DNA of 64,000 nt from Porphyra umbilicalis (taxonomy: Eukaryota > Rhodophyta > Bangiophyceae > Bangiales > Bangiaceae), in contig KV918861.1 of the NCBI GenBank assembly GCA_002049455.2, positions 1-64,000 on the forward strand. Direction: 5' to 3'. The notes beneath the pieces are model-generated. The model was not told the DNA's origin. It saw only the letters and a list, made by a program, of their open reading frames with translations, and made no database searches. This document shows positions 1-11,127 of this stretch, in pieces; within the stretch, counting starts at the first letter, position 1; every line of letters begins with the position of its first letter. The position numbers and the translations under genes are program-made.

Positions 1-619
1 TCGACTGCATGAGTGCCCCGCGTGGAAGCCCCTCGGGGCTCTCGACTGACCTGATGAAAAAAAAAAAAATGCTACGCAGTCGACAGCAAACAAACACGAG
101 CGCATGGCCAATCGACACCGCACGTCCGACTTGACACACGCGTGGAGCAAGGTGGATGGCACTGCCGTCGGCGCCAACCCCGCACAGCACCGAGCGCAAT
201 GGCCGACGGGCGCGCGGCGCGGGCGAGCCGCCACTCCCCGCCCGCGCACCCGTCGCCCGCGCACCCGTCGCCCGCGCACAACCGCCCACCCACAAGCGCG
301 GACCACACGGCGCCCACCCCCGGCGCGCACACGCGCGCACACGCGCGCCTCACTGTCCGTTGCCCCCCCCCCCACCCGCCGCCGCGCCACCGACGGCCAC
401 ACGCGCCCGCGCCCACCGCCGCGGCGCCGGCAGCCGCGCGCCGCACCCAACGCCACGGCCGTCTGCCGGCGGCGCCGTTGACGGGGGGCAGACGCTCCGT
501 CCCCCCCCCCGACCCCCCAGCGGCGCCGGCGCCCACCACCGCCCCCCGCCCCGCCGTCGGCCGAGGGGCCACCCCCACGCCGCCGCCGTGGCCGCGCCGC
601 CGCCGCCGTGGCCGCGCCG

Positions 620-652
<33 letters not shown>

Positions 653-825
653 ACCACGGGCGCGCCGGCGAGGCGCCGCCGACCGGACCGGCGGCGCCCA
701 TGCGCGTGGCGCTGCGGCAATAGCGGCGGCGCCGACGGCGCCGTCGCGCCGCCGCTGCCGAGCCGCGCACGCCGCCCCCCACCGGGGTCGTGGTCGACCC
801 CCCCCCCCCCCCCCCCCCCCACGCC
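1..825. other. Gene-free low-complexity stretch
   Basis: No recognisable gene. An 8-bp perfect inverted repeat (1-8 and 76-83) brackets a small hairpin (two 6-bp arms around 29-42) and a 13-A run. The rest is GCC/CGC-type low complexity with a long C run just before 820. All long open frames here are Arg/Pro/Ala-only and look like products of base composition. Confidence 0.6.
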
Positions 826-1406
826 TCACACCAGGTCCGCCTCGTCGGTCAGTGGCGGCGCGTTTGGGTCCTTGCCCGGCACGCGTTGCGTGGCCGCCGC
901 GCCGCCGTCCCCCGCCTCCACCTCGTCATAGGTGAGCTGGTACACGTCGTCGACGCCACACAGCGGGCACTGGAGGGTGCACGCGCCGCGGCAGTAGCGG
1001 CAGCCAATGGTGCGGCCGACGTAGCCCTCCCCGTCGCACACGGGGCAGGTGACGGTGCGGGTGCCGCCACAATAGGCGCAGGGGGGGGGGGCGCCTCGGT
1101 GGACGTGGCCGCAGCGTCGTCGGTGGCGGCAGCGGCGGCGGCGGCAGCGGCGGCGGTGGCGGGCGTCTCTGGCGCAACGCCGGTAGCGGCCGCCCCGCTG
1201 ACCGCGGCGGGCGGGGGGGGGGTGGCGGCGGGGGCGTCGTCGCGCGCCGCCGCCGCCGCCATGGCCACACGCGGGGGGGGCAGCCGCGGCCGGGCGGCCA
1301 CCGCGACGGCGGGGCGGCGGCCGCCCGTCGGCCGCCACGCGGCTGCCGCCGCCGGCCGACCGGCGGGGCGGGGGGCGGCGACCGACGGCGGCGCAAAGGC
1401 GGCCAT
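826..1406 (-). CDS. Plastid-type DnaJ zinc-finger protein (BSD2-like)
   Basis: A small protein of about 190 residues. From the ATG at 1406 the first ~110 residues are Ala/Pro/Arg-rich with few acidic residues, like an organelle transit peptide. The C-terminal ~80 residues carry four CxxC pairs in order: CAYC, CPVCDGEG, CRYC, CPLC, the layout of the DnaJ cysteine-rich domain without a J domain. Such stand-alone domains (BSD2, LQY1, PSA2 families) assist folding or assembly of photosynthetic proteins in plastids; that role is inferred. The transit-like part and the zinc finger are in different printed frames, separated by the G11 run at 1081-1091; one more base joins them. The stop is at 826-828. 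It lies in tandem behind Leo1. Exact subfamily is not certain. Confidence 0.7.
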
Positions 1407-2203
1407 GGTCCCACACGGGCGGGGCGGGTGCGGCGGGCAGGCACGGGCGGGCAAGCAGACACGGACGGGCGGGCAAGGGCGGGCGAGACACGGGCGGGCG
1501 GTGGGCGGTCCGTGGGGGGTCACCAACGTCGGGGAAAACGGCCGGGGGGGGTGCGCTCGAGCTCGCCCGACGCACTCGATGGGAACCGCGCCGCGCGGCG
1601 GCAGCGAGGTCGTGCGCCGCCGGTGGGCCCCTCCACGGACCGGTGTTTGTGTGCCGCACCTGCCGGCGGGGACGGCGGAATTGATCTCGTGTCCAAAATG
1701 CGTAGAAAAAAAAGTGAAGCGTTCGGCGCCGCTTGGCCAGGCGCCCGAGGCGAGGGCACCGGCCCGTCACCGATACGGGGCGCCGTCCCGGTGCGCGCCG
1801 ACTGCTCCGACGCGCCGACCAGACGGTTGCCAGCCAGCACCTGCGTCGGCCACGGGGTGGCAAAACGCCATGCGCAGCGCCGGCAGCGGCGTTCAGGTCA
1901 CAACAAAAGCACCATTGCCAAAACACCCCCCCAAAAAAGCGGCAACATCCACACGACGCGCACGCGTGCACCCACCCGCGCGGCGAGCCCACGCAAGTCG
2001 ACTTCAAAAAAAAAAAAAAAACACAAAGCACCTCAACGGCAAGGCCGCGACGCCACCCACACGCGCGCGCGCGGGGGCACCGCCCGCCACCGCACCGGCA
2101 GCGCGGCCACCCGCGCGCGGCGCGGCCTCGGCACGAGCCACCGCCGCGCCCGTGCGGACACGCGGCCGCCCCCCCCACCCCCGTTGCCGCGACGGGGGCC
2201 CCC
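1407..2203. other. Intergenic spacer between two minus-strand genes
   Basis: Separates the 3' end of Leo1 (2206) from the start of the zinc-finger gene (1406). It has an A-run of about 15 near 2007-2021 (T-rich on the gene strand, just after Leo1), repeated GGGCGGGC motifs around 1420-1500 and no supported gene. Confidence 0.5.
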
Positions 2204-5200
2204 CTAATCGTCGTCCTCGTCCTCGTCGCTGTCCTGCTCCTGGATGCGGCGGCGGCGCTTGACGCTCCCCCCCCCCCCCCCCCACGCTGCAGGTGCGACA
2301 GCCGGTCCGCGTCCTCGGGGGCGGCCGACGCGCGCCGCCGCTTGCGCCGGTAATCGTCCCCGTCACTATCCGACAGCCGCCCGTCCCCATCGTCCTCGTC
2401 ACTGTACCGGCGGCGGCGGCGGTCGCGGCGGTCATAGTCGTCATCGTCGCCCTCCTCGTCCTCCTCTTCCTCGTCCGCCTCGTCGTCGTCGTCCTCCTCG
2501 TCATCCTGCAGGAAGCTGCTGCTGAGGCCCGCCCCGCGCGCCCCCCCGCCGCCGCCGCCCCCATACCCGCCGCCGGCGCCGCGCGACGCGCCGCCCGCCT
2601 TGACGAGCGCGCGCATTTGCAGTTGACGCCGCCGGCTGTCGGCGCGCGCCTGCTCCCGCGCGCGCTGCGCTTCCGCGAGGGCGCGGCGGCGCTCCTCCAC
2701 CTCGGGCGCCAACTCGGTCGTGCCGAGGAGCACCCGCCGACCGACGCCGCTGCCGCCGCCGCCGCCGATACCGTCGGCGCCGCCGCGGGCGCGGCGGCCG
2801 TCGGCGCCGGCGGCGCCGGCGGAGCCGCCCAGCGCGCCCCCCGCCTTGACCGACCCGACCGCCTTGGTCATGTGCGTCAGGGAGGGGACGACGCGGGAGA
2901 GGACGCTAATGACGCCGCCGGCGACGCACAGGCGGCCGGGCGCCGGGGGCCCCCCGTCGCCCCCCTCGTCGCTGTCGTCGAGGGCGTCGCCCCCGTCTGC
3001 CGCCCCCGCCGCGTCTGCCGGGGGCGGCTCGTCGACAAAAATGCGGGAGCGGCCCGGCGCCTCAAACTGGTCATTCATCATAAACGTTTGGCCGCCGACG
3101 AGGAGGGAGAGGGACCCGTCGCTCCACGTGACAATGTTGGCGTTGCTCTCCGCCGCCACGTCGGGCACGGCAACGAGGGCGGCGGGCGCCGGCGGCGGCC
3201 GGCCGCCGTCCCCGTCGGCGGGCGCCCCCCGCTTGGGCCGCCACCGAATCATTGTTGCCGGGCACGGGGGCACCTTGGCGCCCGCCGCCGCGGTGCCCGC
3301 CGGCGTGGCCGCCGCGGCGGCCGCCGCGCGGTCCGCCCACGCCCGCGCCTCGGCGGCGCCGTCCCAGGTGCCCGCCCGAAAGGCCGTCGGCTCAACGCCG
3401 AGCGCCGGCGGCAGCTTCATCAGCGACAGGAACGGTTGGCGCTTGTGCGGCGACGAGCGCGGGGTGGCCGACCGGGGGAGCGCCTCGACCGCCGCCCCCG
3501 GCGGCAGCGGCGGCAGCAGCGGCGGCGCGGCAGTGACAATGATCCGACGGGGCGGCGGCGACGCGGGCGGCGGCGTCGCCGCCCGCGACAGAGGTCGCCC
3601 ATAGCCGCCGTCGGCGGCGGGGGAGGCGCCCCCCCGGGGCCGCGGGGAGCCCGACCGGGACCGCCGGCGGTCGCCGGCGGGCGACGCCGACCGCGACCGC
3701 CGCGGGTGCTCCTCGTAATCCCCACCGTCGGGGGAGGGGGGGGGGCGCGCCGCCGGTCGAGCCGCGCGGCGGGGGCCCTCCGACTCGGAGCCAGAGTCGG
3801 CAATGCCCGCAAAGCGGTCGAGTTCGGCGGCGGCGGCGGCGGCGGCCGCCGGTGGGGGGGGGGGAAGGGAGCATCCCCGCCGCTGCCGCCGTCACCCGCC
3901 GCTTTGGCGGGCGACGCGCGCCGGGAGCGGGAGCGGGAGCGGGAGCGGGAGCGGGAGCGGGAGCGGGAGCGGGAGCGGGAGCGCGGTCGCGAGCGGGAGC
4001 GAGAGCGGGAGCGCGAGCGCGAGCGCGAGCGGGAGCGGGAGCGGAAGCGCGACCGCGAGCGCGAGCGCGACAGCGAGCGCGACCGCTTGCGCCCGGCGGG
4101 CGACCGGGAGCGGGAGCGGGAGCGGGAGCGGGAGCGGGAGCGGGAGCCCGACGGGCGCCGCTGCGGGGAGCGGGAGCCGCCCCGCTCACGCGCGGGCGAC
4201 CGCCGCGGGGAGGCCGAGCGGGACTTGCGGGGCGACGCCGACGCGTGGCGCGCCGGGGAGCGACGCGGCGAGTGCGCCGGCGAGCGCCGCGGCGACGCCG
4301 ACCGGGAGCGGGAGCGGGAGCGCGAGCGCGAGCGGGAGCGGGAGCGCGAGCGCGAGCGGGGCTGGGAGCGGGAGCGGGAGCGGGGGCGGGAGCCGGAGCG
4401 GGAGCGGGGGCGGGAGCCGGAGCGGGAGCGAGGGCGGGAGCCGGAGCGGGAGCGGGGGCGGGAGCCGGAGCGGGAGCGGGGACGGGAGCCGGAGCGGGAG
4501 CGGGGACGGGAGCCGGAGCCGGAGCGGGGGCGGGAGCCGGAGCGGGAGCGGGGGCGGGAGCCGGAGCGGGGGCGGGAGCCGGAGCGGGGGCGGGAGCCGG
4601 AGCGGGGGCGGGAGCCGGAGCGGGGGCGGGAGCCGGAGCGGGGGCGGGAGCCGGAGCGGGGGCGGGAGCCGGAGCGGGGGCGGGAGCCGGAGCGGGGGCG
4701 GGAGCCGGAGCGGGAGCGGGGGCGGGAGCCGGAGCGGGAGCGGGGGCGGGAGCCGGAGCGGGAGCGGGAGCGGGAGCGGGAGCGGGAGCGGGACGGGGAC
4801 CGCCCCCCCGCTGCCCGGGTGACGCCGAGCGGGACCGCCGCGCCAGCCGCGCGGGTGACCGGGGGCGGGAGCGGGACCGCGACCGCGACGGAGAGCGGGA
4901 GCGGGAGCGGGAGCGGGAGCGGGAGCGGGAGTGGGAGCGGGAGCGGGAGCGGGAGCGGGAGCGGGAGCGGGAGCGGGAGCGGGAGCGGGAGCGGGAGCGG
5001 GAGCGGGAGCCGGCCCGCGTCCGTCCGTCGCCCCCAGCCGGCGCGGCCGCCGCGCCGTCGGCCGCACGAGGCGGGGAGTCGGGCCGGCGGCGCCGCGGCG
5101 AGCGGGAGCGAGACCGAGACGGCGACGGAGAGCGGGCGCCGGCGCGCGGCGGGGAGCGCGAGCCGGACCGCGAGTGCGAGCGGGAGCGAGCGGCGGAGCG

Positions 5201-5335
5201 GGCGCGGGAGCGGGAGCGGGAGCGGGAGCGGCAGCGGGAGCGGGAGCGGGAGCGGGAGCGAGAGCGGGAGGGGGAGCGGGAGGGGGAGCCCCCGCGGGAC
5301 GCGGTAGGCGACGCGTCGCGCGACGACGGAGCCAT
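2204..5335 (-). CDS. LEO1: Leo1, Paf1 complex subunit, with RS-rich N-terminus
   Basis: Leo1 is a nuclear subunit of the Paf1 complex, which travels with RNA polymerase II and supports histone modification during elongation. The conserved core starts near 3420 with [14 protein letters not shown], then [28 protein letters not shown], and a downstream helix rich in Glu/Arg ([19 protein letters not shown]), all as in Leo1. An acidic stretch and a basic [14 protein letters not shown] segment follow, and the protein ends in [12 protein letters not shown] with TAG at 2204-2206. Upstream, from the ATG at 5335, run about 470 codons of Arg-Ser dipeptides like SR proteins. Three printed frame changes, at C7 4803-4809, G11 3854-3864 and C17 2267-2283, each close if the run is one base longer. 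Two separate genes (an SR protein and Leo1) is the alternative, but RS motifs continue into the Leo1 frame ([20 protein letters not shown]). Confidence 0.82.
3925..5290. repeat. GGGAGC/CGGGAG hexamer-rich simple repeat encoding RS domain
   Basis: Dense tandem hexamers and 12-mers (GGGAGC with GGGGGC and GGAGCC variants) that read as Arg-Ser on the minus strand. A purer 12-bp sub-array lies at about 4,555-4,720. Because the period is a multiple of three, other frames are also open and give long Ala-Pro, Gly-Ser and Glu-Arg shadow frames. Confidence 0.85.
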
Positions 5336-6336
5336 GGCGGGGGGGGGGGACGGGGAGGAGGGGGGGGTGTGGATCCAGGCACGACGGGCAACCAGCAAGG
5401 GGGTTGCCGCGGCGCCGCCGACAGTCCGGCAGACAGCTCTTGGACGGCGGGTCTGGCAGGAAGCGCGCGTTGCGGGCGCCCTGCGGCGTCAAGTACGTGA
5501 CTGCACTCAAGTGCGCTTGCAAAATCGCAGCGAAAGGCATCCAGTTGTAGGTGCACCTTTCAGGTGCCGCCGCCGCCAGACCATCCAATGAAGGGCGGGT
5601 TGGGTCGTCAAAGTTTAAGCTCGGCTGGGATGGTTCAAAGTTAGGGCCCAGAAGATGGCCCCCATACTGAGCACGCACCTCGTTTTGGATTTTGGTTGAG
5701 AGAAATTTGGACAGAGGGGGGCTACGCATCTACCCGGCAAGTATATGTGGGGTCAGACGGATACGCCACGTCTTTGCTTTCCGCCACGACTCGCTCGGTC
5801 TCGGGGTGCGTTTCCATTGGCTCATCCACATGACCAGGGGGGACATAAGGTCGCGATGTGATTGGCCCCCCCAATTGGTATGATCACTCAGGCATGGTAG
5901 GCGAGCCTCTGTGCGCCCTGAATGATGACCGCACATTAAGGTGGATAACCCATTGCTGTACATCTATGCGGTCCACCTCATCACGGAAGTAAGTTTGGCT
6001 TGCACTCGCAGCCGCCTGTCCACTTTGGCGCTGCGGCACGGGCGCACGCGTCCGCCTCTGCGCATCCGCCGCGCGTTGTGGATGCGCCCCGAGGGCGCCG
6101 GGCGCCGCTGCGCGGCGGCCGAGCCGCGGCTTGCCGCCCTCTCCACCTGCCGTGACGTGCCCTAATTCTCCGACGTGCCAACCACCGCAGGCTTGTCGTT
6201 GCGCCCTGCGTCACGTCGCCGCCCCTCCCCCCCCCGCTACACCCCCTTGCCGCACCGTCGGGTTGGTGGTGTTGCTCCCCCCCCCCCGCCGCGCCGTCGG
6301 GTGGGTGCCCCCGCTGTGCGTCGCCCCCCCCCCACC
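5336..6336. promoter_or_regulatory. Divergent promoter region, Leo1 / senescence-domain gene
   Basis: One kilobase between two divergently transcribed starts. It contains a cluster of CCAAT-box cores in either orientation (ATTGG near 5,816, 5,861 and 5,874) within a locally less GC-rich segment (5,580-6,000). No gene is supported. Promoter function is inferred from gene orientation. Confidence 0.4.
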
Positions 6337-8050
6337 ATGGGCGCCTCCACCTCCCCCCCCGCGCCCGACGCGGCCACGACCGCCGCCCTCTCCACCCCCC
6401 CCCCGGCACGTCGGCGGCCGCCGGCGGCCGCCCGCCCGTGGCCATGGAGACCCTCCTCGTCCTCCCCGACGCGGCGCTCGCCGACGCGGCGGGCACGACC
6501 GTCGCCACCGGCGCGTGCACCTTTGCCCAATCCCCCGTCACGGGCGCCGTCGCAGCCGCCGCCGCCGCCGCCGCCGCGCCAGACGCGCCGGGCTACGTTG
6601 CCGTTGTGTGCATCGGCCGCATGATGCTGCCGCTGGTGCCGTCGTGCACGACGGCGTTGCCCGCCACGCCGGCCGCGTTTATCCTTGCGCTCGGCGACGC
6701 GGCGTCGGGGGCGGTCACCAGCTACACCCTGACGCTCGGGGCGGGCACGTCGGCGGCGGCGGTGGCCGAGGCGGTCGCCATCCTCCGCCACTTTACGACC
6801 ATGGAGGCGCCGTCGCCGGGGGGGGTTGGCGGCGGCGGCGGCGGCGGCGGCACCCCCCCCCCGCCGGGCCACGTCCTCCCCCCGGCGGCGGGCGGCCCGT
6901 CGCCGGCCTCGTCGTCGGCCTCGTCGCCGGGCCTGGCGGGGCGGGTGGAGCGGGGCTCTGAGGTCGCCGCCCGCAAAATCCTGACGCTCGGCGAGACCGC
7001 CCGCCACTCCATCGCGCGGCGCCTCGCCGCCGCGACGGCCAACGCCAAGGCGTCGGGCGCCGACGGCACGCGCTCGGGCGGCGGCGGCGGCGGCGGCGGC
7101 GGCGGCAGCGGCGGCCGCGGCCGCCGCGAGGCGCCCGTCCCCAAGGCGGTCGTGTGGACCTTTTCGGGCGTCGGCCGCGCGAGCAGCGGCGTGGCCGGCG
7201 CGCTGACGGGCGTCGGCCACCGGGTGGCGACGGCCGTTGGGGGCGGCCTCGCGGAGAGCGGCGCGATGCGGCGCGCGCGGGAGGCGCCGCCCAACAGCGT
7301 GGGGGGGGTGTTCCACACCGCCCTCTCCACGGGCTGCTTGGCGTTTGCCAATATTTATGAGGTACGGCCGGGGGGCGGGGGTGGGGGGTCGGCGCGCGCG
7401 GCTGTGAGGGGGCTGCCCACTGCGTGACGCGCGGCCGGCCGGGACTGCGAGGGCCGGGGAGACGTGTGCCTGCTGCAGAGCCGTTGCGGCTGTTTTTTTT
7501 TTTTTTGCCGCACAGCGAGGGGGGTGCGCCGGGTGTCCGTGTCAGCAGCTCCTAACCATCCTCTGTGGGGCGTCGACCTTGTGGTCTCATTTTGGTCGTG
7601 CTGTTGTTGTCGTGTGCTCCCCCTTGACGTGCCTCCACCGGGCAGGCTGCGGACGAGACCGGGCGCGCCATCTTGACGACCACCGCCACGGGCACCACGG
7701 CGCTAACGGACGCGCGGTACGGCCCCCGCGCGGCGTCGGTCGCGCACGACGCGGGCCTCACGGCCGTTTCGGCGTACCGGGTGGTGCGGTTCCCGTCCAA
7801 GTTTGGCGCAACGACCGTTGTCAAAACGTTTGCAACGACGACCGCCAACGGGCGGCGGGCGGCGGCCGCGGGCGCCGCCGGCGCGGGCGTCGGGTCGGGC
7901 GTCGCCGCGGCGGCGGCGGCGACGCCGGCCGATTGGGAGGTGGGGGGGTTGGACGGCAACCCGGCGGGCGTGGGGGGGGTCGCCCACGACGCCCACTCGC
8001 CGGCGGCGGCGTACGCGGCCCACCAGGGGTCGCCGCCCTATGAAATGTGA
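6337..8050 (+). CDS. Senescence/spartin-domain protein
   Basis: Two exons, 6337-7361 and 7646-8050, with a GT..AG intron of 284 bp in phase 0. The start MGASTS (Gly at position 2) could be N-myristoylated. The C-terminal half matches the senescence/spartin-associated domain: an amphipathic region EVAARKILTLGETARHSI, then PKAVVWTFSGVGRASSGVAG, and in exon 2 AADETGRAILTTTATGTT with a long Ala/Val/Gly-rich stretch and a YRVVRFPSKFG motif. In plants and animals these proteins associate with lipid droplets or other membranes and respond to stress; that role is inferred. The first ~20 codons join the rest only if the C10 run at 6395-6404 is one base longer. An internal ATG at 6444 (METLLVLPDA) is the fallback start. 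Confidence 0.72.
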
Positions 8051-9176
8051 GGGGGACGTCGGGGGGGGGGCGGAGGGGCTTGCTTGTTGGGGGTGGCGGC
8101 TCTGCCTGCAAGGCGGAGAGGGGTATGCGAAACGGTGTGCTCGGGCGCTGCCTGCATGTGCCGGTCCCGTTGAATGCATGGGTAACATATTGTACGCGTT
8201 GACCAAAGGTATGGTGCCCTTGGTGTCGAGTGATCATGCCGTGAAGAAGAGCGTCCGCAATAGTCGTCTCGTCTGTGAACACCATGCGTGCAGCAATGAG
8301 TTGCGAGCGGCGGTCCAAAGGGATGGCGCGCGCGCGCCGGCGAACCGTATTTCTTTCCCCAGGCGCGCGCCCGGGGAAACCCCGGCGCGCGCCTGGGGCA
8401 GGCGGCACGCCTGTGGACGACACGCCGGCCACCGTCACGGATCGAGGGCGGTGACGCACAACAGATTTAATACGCACGGGGGGCAGGCACGCCGGCCACG
8501 CGCGCCACGCAGCCCCCCTCCCCAGTCTCGCCCGCCACAGCGCAGGGGGCCCCGCGTCCAAAAAACAAAAACAACGCGGGAGCCATGCACCCTGCGCCTC
8601 GCCCCCGCCGCCGCCGCGGAGCAGTGGGGCCGCGGCGCGCCGCGGCGCGCCGCGCCACAGCGTCGCGCGGCGGGGCGGCGGCGGACCGGCACCGGCCCGC
8701 GCGCCGGGCGGGCGGGCGGGCGGGCGGGCGGGCGGGCGGGCGGGCGGCGGCTCCAAAAGAGGGTGTTCCTCCACCGCGCCGTCGACCGCAGGCCGTGGAA
8801 GCGGGGGCGGGACGCCGGCCACCCGCGGGGGAGCCGCCGCCCACGGTGGCCCATGTCGGCGGCGTGCGCGTGCGCGGCAGCCGCGGCGGCGGCGGGGCAA
8901 GGGCAGGGCCGGGGGCGACGCCGTGGGCGGTCGCGCGCCGACGGCGCGCCGCGGGTGCAGGGGGCGCGCCCCAGTGGTCACGCGCGGGCGCGAGTGCGCC
9001 GCATGCGGGGGTGGGTGAGCACCTCGTCGGGGCATCCGACGGTCGCGCGCAGAAAAAAAAAAAAAAAAAGAACAAGCGGCACCGCCCCACGCGGACCGAC
9101 AAAACGCGCACGCGGCCCGTGGCCAGCCCGGGGGCGCCCTCTCACCCCCCCGCCCCCCCCCCTCGGGGGCGGGCGC
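8051..9176. other. Convergent intergenic spacer with GGGC microsatellite
   Basis: No gene recognised between two convergent genes. It contains about nine tandem GGGC tetramers (8,704-8,742), a CGCGCG-rich repeat near 8,330-8,400 and an A-run near 9,052-9,069. Confidence 0.5.
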
Positions 9177-9366
9177 TCACCACCCCGGCGCCCCGTACCG
9201 CGCCGGCGCACTGCCCGGCGGCAGCGGCCACGCGGCGCCCGCGTGCAGGGCGGTGCCCCCCGCCCCGTACCCGTACGCGCCCGCCGCCGCCGCCGCCGCC
9301 GCCGCGTGCTGCAGCGGCGGCAGGCGGGTCCCCCCCCGGGACCGGGGCCTTCCCCCCGGCGGCAGT

Positions 9367-9401
<35 letters not shown>

Positions 9402-9856
9402 CTCCCCCCCGACGGCGCGCCGCCGCCCGGCCGGGTGGCAGTGACGGCCGACATGCAGCGGCCGCCATCGTCGAGCTCGTCGGCCGGCAGCAGCAGCGCC
9501 GCGTCAAAGTCGAGGTCTGGGGGCGGCGGCTTGCGCTCCCCCACCGACCGCGGCGGCGGGGGCGGCCCCGCCGCGGGCAGCGTCGGCCGCCGCGCGGGGC
9601 GTGGGAGCTGCGTGCACCCAGCGGTGGGGGCCGCCTCCCCGCCGGCGGCGGCGGGCCCAAACGCCGGCGCCGACGACGGGGGTAGGGCGAGGAGGGCGCG
9701 CACGGAGGGGAGTTTGGGCTTGGGCGCAAACGCGCGGGGGGACGAAAAGGGCGACGAGAGCAGGGGGGGAGGCGCGCCTCGAGGAGCCCCTTGGACGGGC
9801 CGGGGGGGGGCACCCCGCCGCCGGTGGGCGCCACCAAGGCCGGCCGCAGGGTGCCT

Positions 9857-9891
<35 letters not shown>

Positions 9892-10998
9892 CGCACCGCC
9901 GGCGGCATGAACCATTGGCGGCGGCGCCCACCGCAGCGCCGGCAGGCGCACAAGGGGCACCGACGTCGCAGACGAGGGGGTCAGCGGGGACGGGGACGGG
10001 TGTGGGGACAGCGGCGGCAGCGGCCGGTGCGCGTCGGCCGGGGACGACCACGCCGGCGGGGGCGCCACGGCGAGGGGCCCGCCGCCACCGCTGGCCGGAC
10101 GGCCGGCGCCGAGGGGCGGCCGCAGCCCGCCGCTGCCCGCCGGTGGCAGCCGCGTCGAGACGGGGGCGGGGGCGGGCGCCCAGGCGACGGCGGCGGCGGG
10201 GTGCCCCCCATAGACCCCCCCCGCCGGTGTGGTCCTCCCCACGTGGTAGGCGGCGACGCTGCGCGCGTCGACGGCATAGGCGGCGGCGGGGACGCCGCGG
10301 TAGTCCCCCCCCCGCGGCGGGTACCCCCCGCCATGGGGCGACGCCGCAGCCGCGTGGGGCGGCGTCAGCGCCCGCCGCTTGAGCGGCCGCGCCGGCGACG
10401 CGCCGCCGGCGGGGCCGCTGCCGCCCCACCCGGCCGGCGTCGGGCCGTAGGTCGCCCACCGGCTCGACGTTGCGGCGGCGGGGGCCGACATGATGCCCCC
10501 ACCGCCGCTGCCGGGGTAGCCCAAGTGCGCCGCGTCCCGGCGGAGGCCGCTCATGGCCACGACGCCCCCCCCCACGGCGACATCCCCCACGCCGCCGCGA
10601 GCACCCCCCGCGGCCGCGTCGGGACCCCCCCCGCGCCCGACGCCGCCGCCGCTGTGGAGGAGCCCCCCCGCGAGGGCGTCCATCCGCTCCGACCGCCGCG
10701 CGTGGCCGAGCTCGTGCGACGACAAGCTGCTCTTCCACATAAACCGCCGCGGGCAGTGGGGGCACCCAAACGGCCGGCTGCCCGTGTGCAACCGCAGGTG
10801 CGCTTTGAGGTTGAAGCGCTTGGAGAAGGCCTTGGCGCACCCGTCATAGGGGCACGCGTAGGCCGCTTCGCCCGACGCGGGGTGAGTGACGGGGGAGGAG
10901 GTGGCGAGCGCGTAAGCCGCGTTGAGGTCCATGACGGCCGGGGGGGAGCCAGACTCGGGTTGGGTGCCGGGGGGGGTGGACGCCGTCGCGACGGTCGC

Positions 10999-11029
<31 letters not shown>

Positions 11030-11127
11030 ACGCCGCCGCCGCCGACGCCGACACCGCCGCCGGCCCCGGGTCCTGTCCTCCTACCGCCCCCGCCGCGGCC
11101 GAGTGGCAGTGCCCCGGCCGACGTCAT
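9177..11127 (-). CDS. Two-finger C2H2 zinc-finger protein
   Basis: A probable nuclear DNA-binding protein of about 650 residues. Near the N-terminus it has two classical fingers: C-x4-C-x12-H-x3-H (within YACPYDGCAKAFSKRF) and C-x2-C-x12-H-x3-H (within FGCPHCPRRFMW), with a TGSRPFG linker. The remainder is Gly/Ala/Pro-rich disorder with a short acidic motif DLDFDAALLLPADELDDG that could be an activation segment. The ATG at 11127 (MTSAGALPLG) is the first true ATG; the next, at 10932 (MDLNAAYALA), also precedes the fingers. The frame changes at G7 9763-9769 and C8 9330-9337 both resolve with one extra base, leading to the end ARYGAPGW and TGA at 9177-9179. Target genes are unknown. Confidence 0.7.

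Noticed and set aside
2293-5307. A 1,004-codon plus-strand frame (Arg-Glu repeats) opposite Leo1
   Set aside because: It is the antisense shadow of the RS-coding hexamer repeat; the minus strand carries Leo1 motifs.
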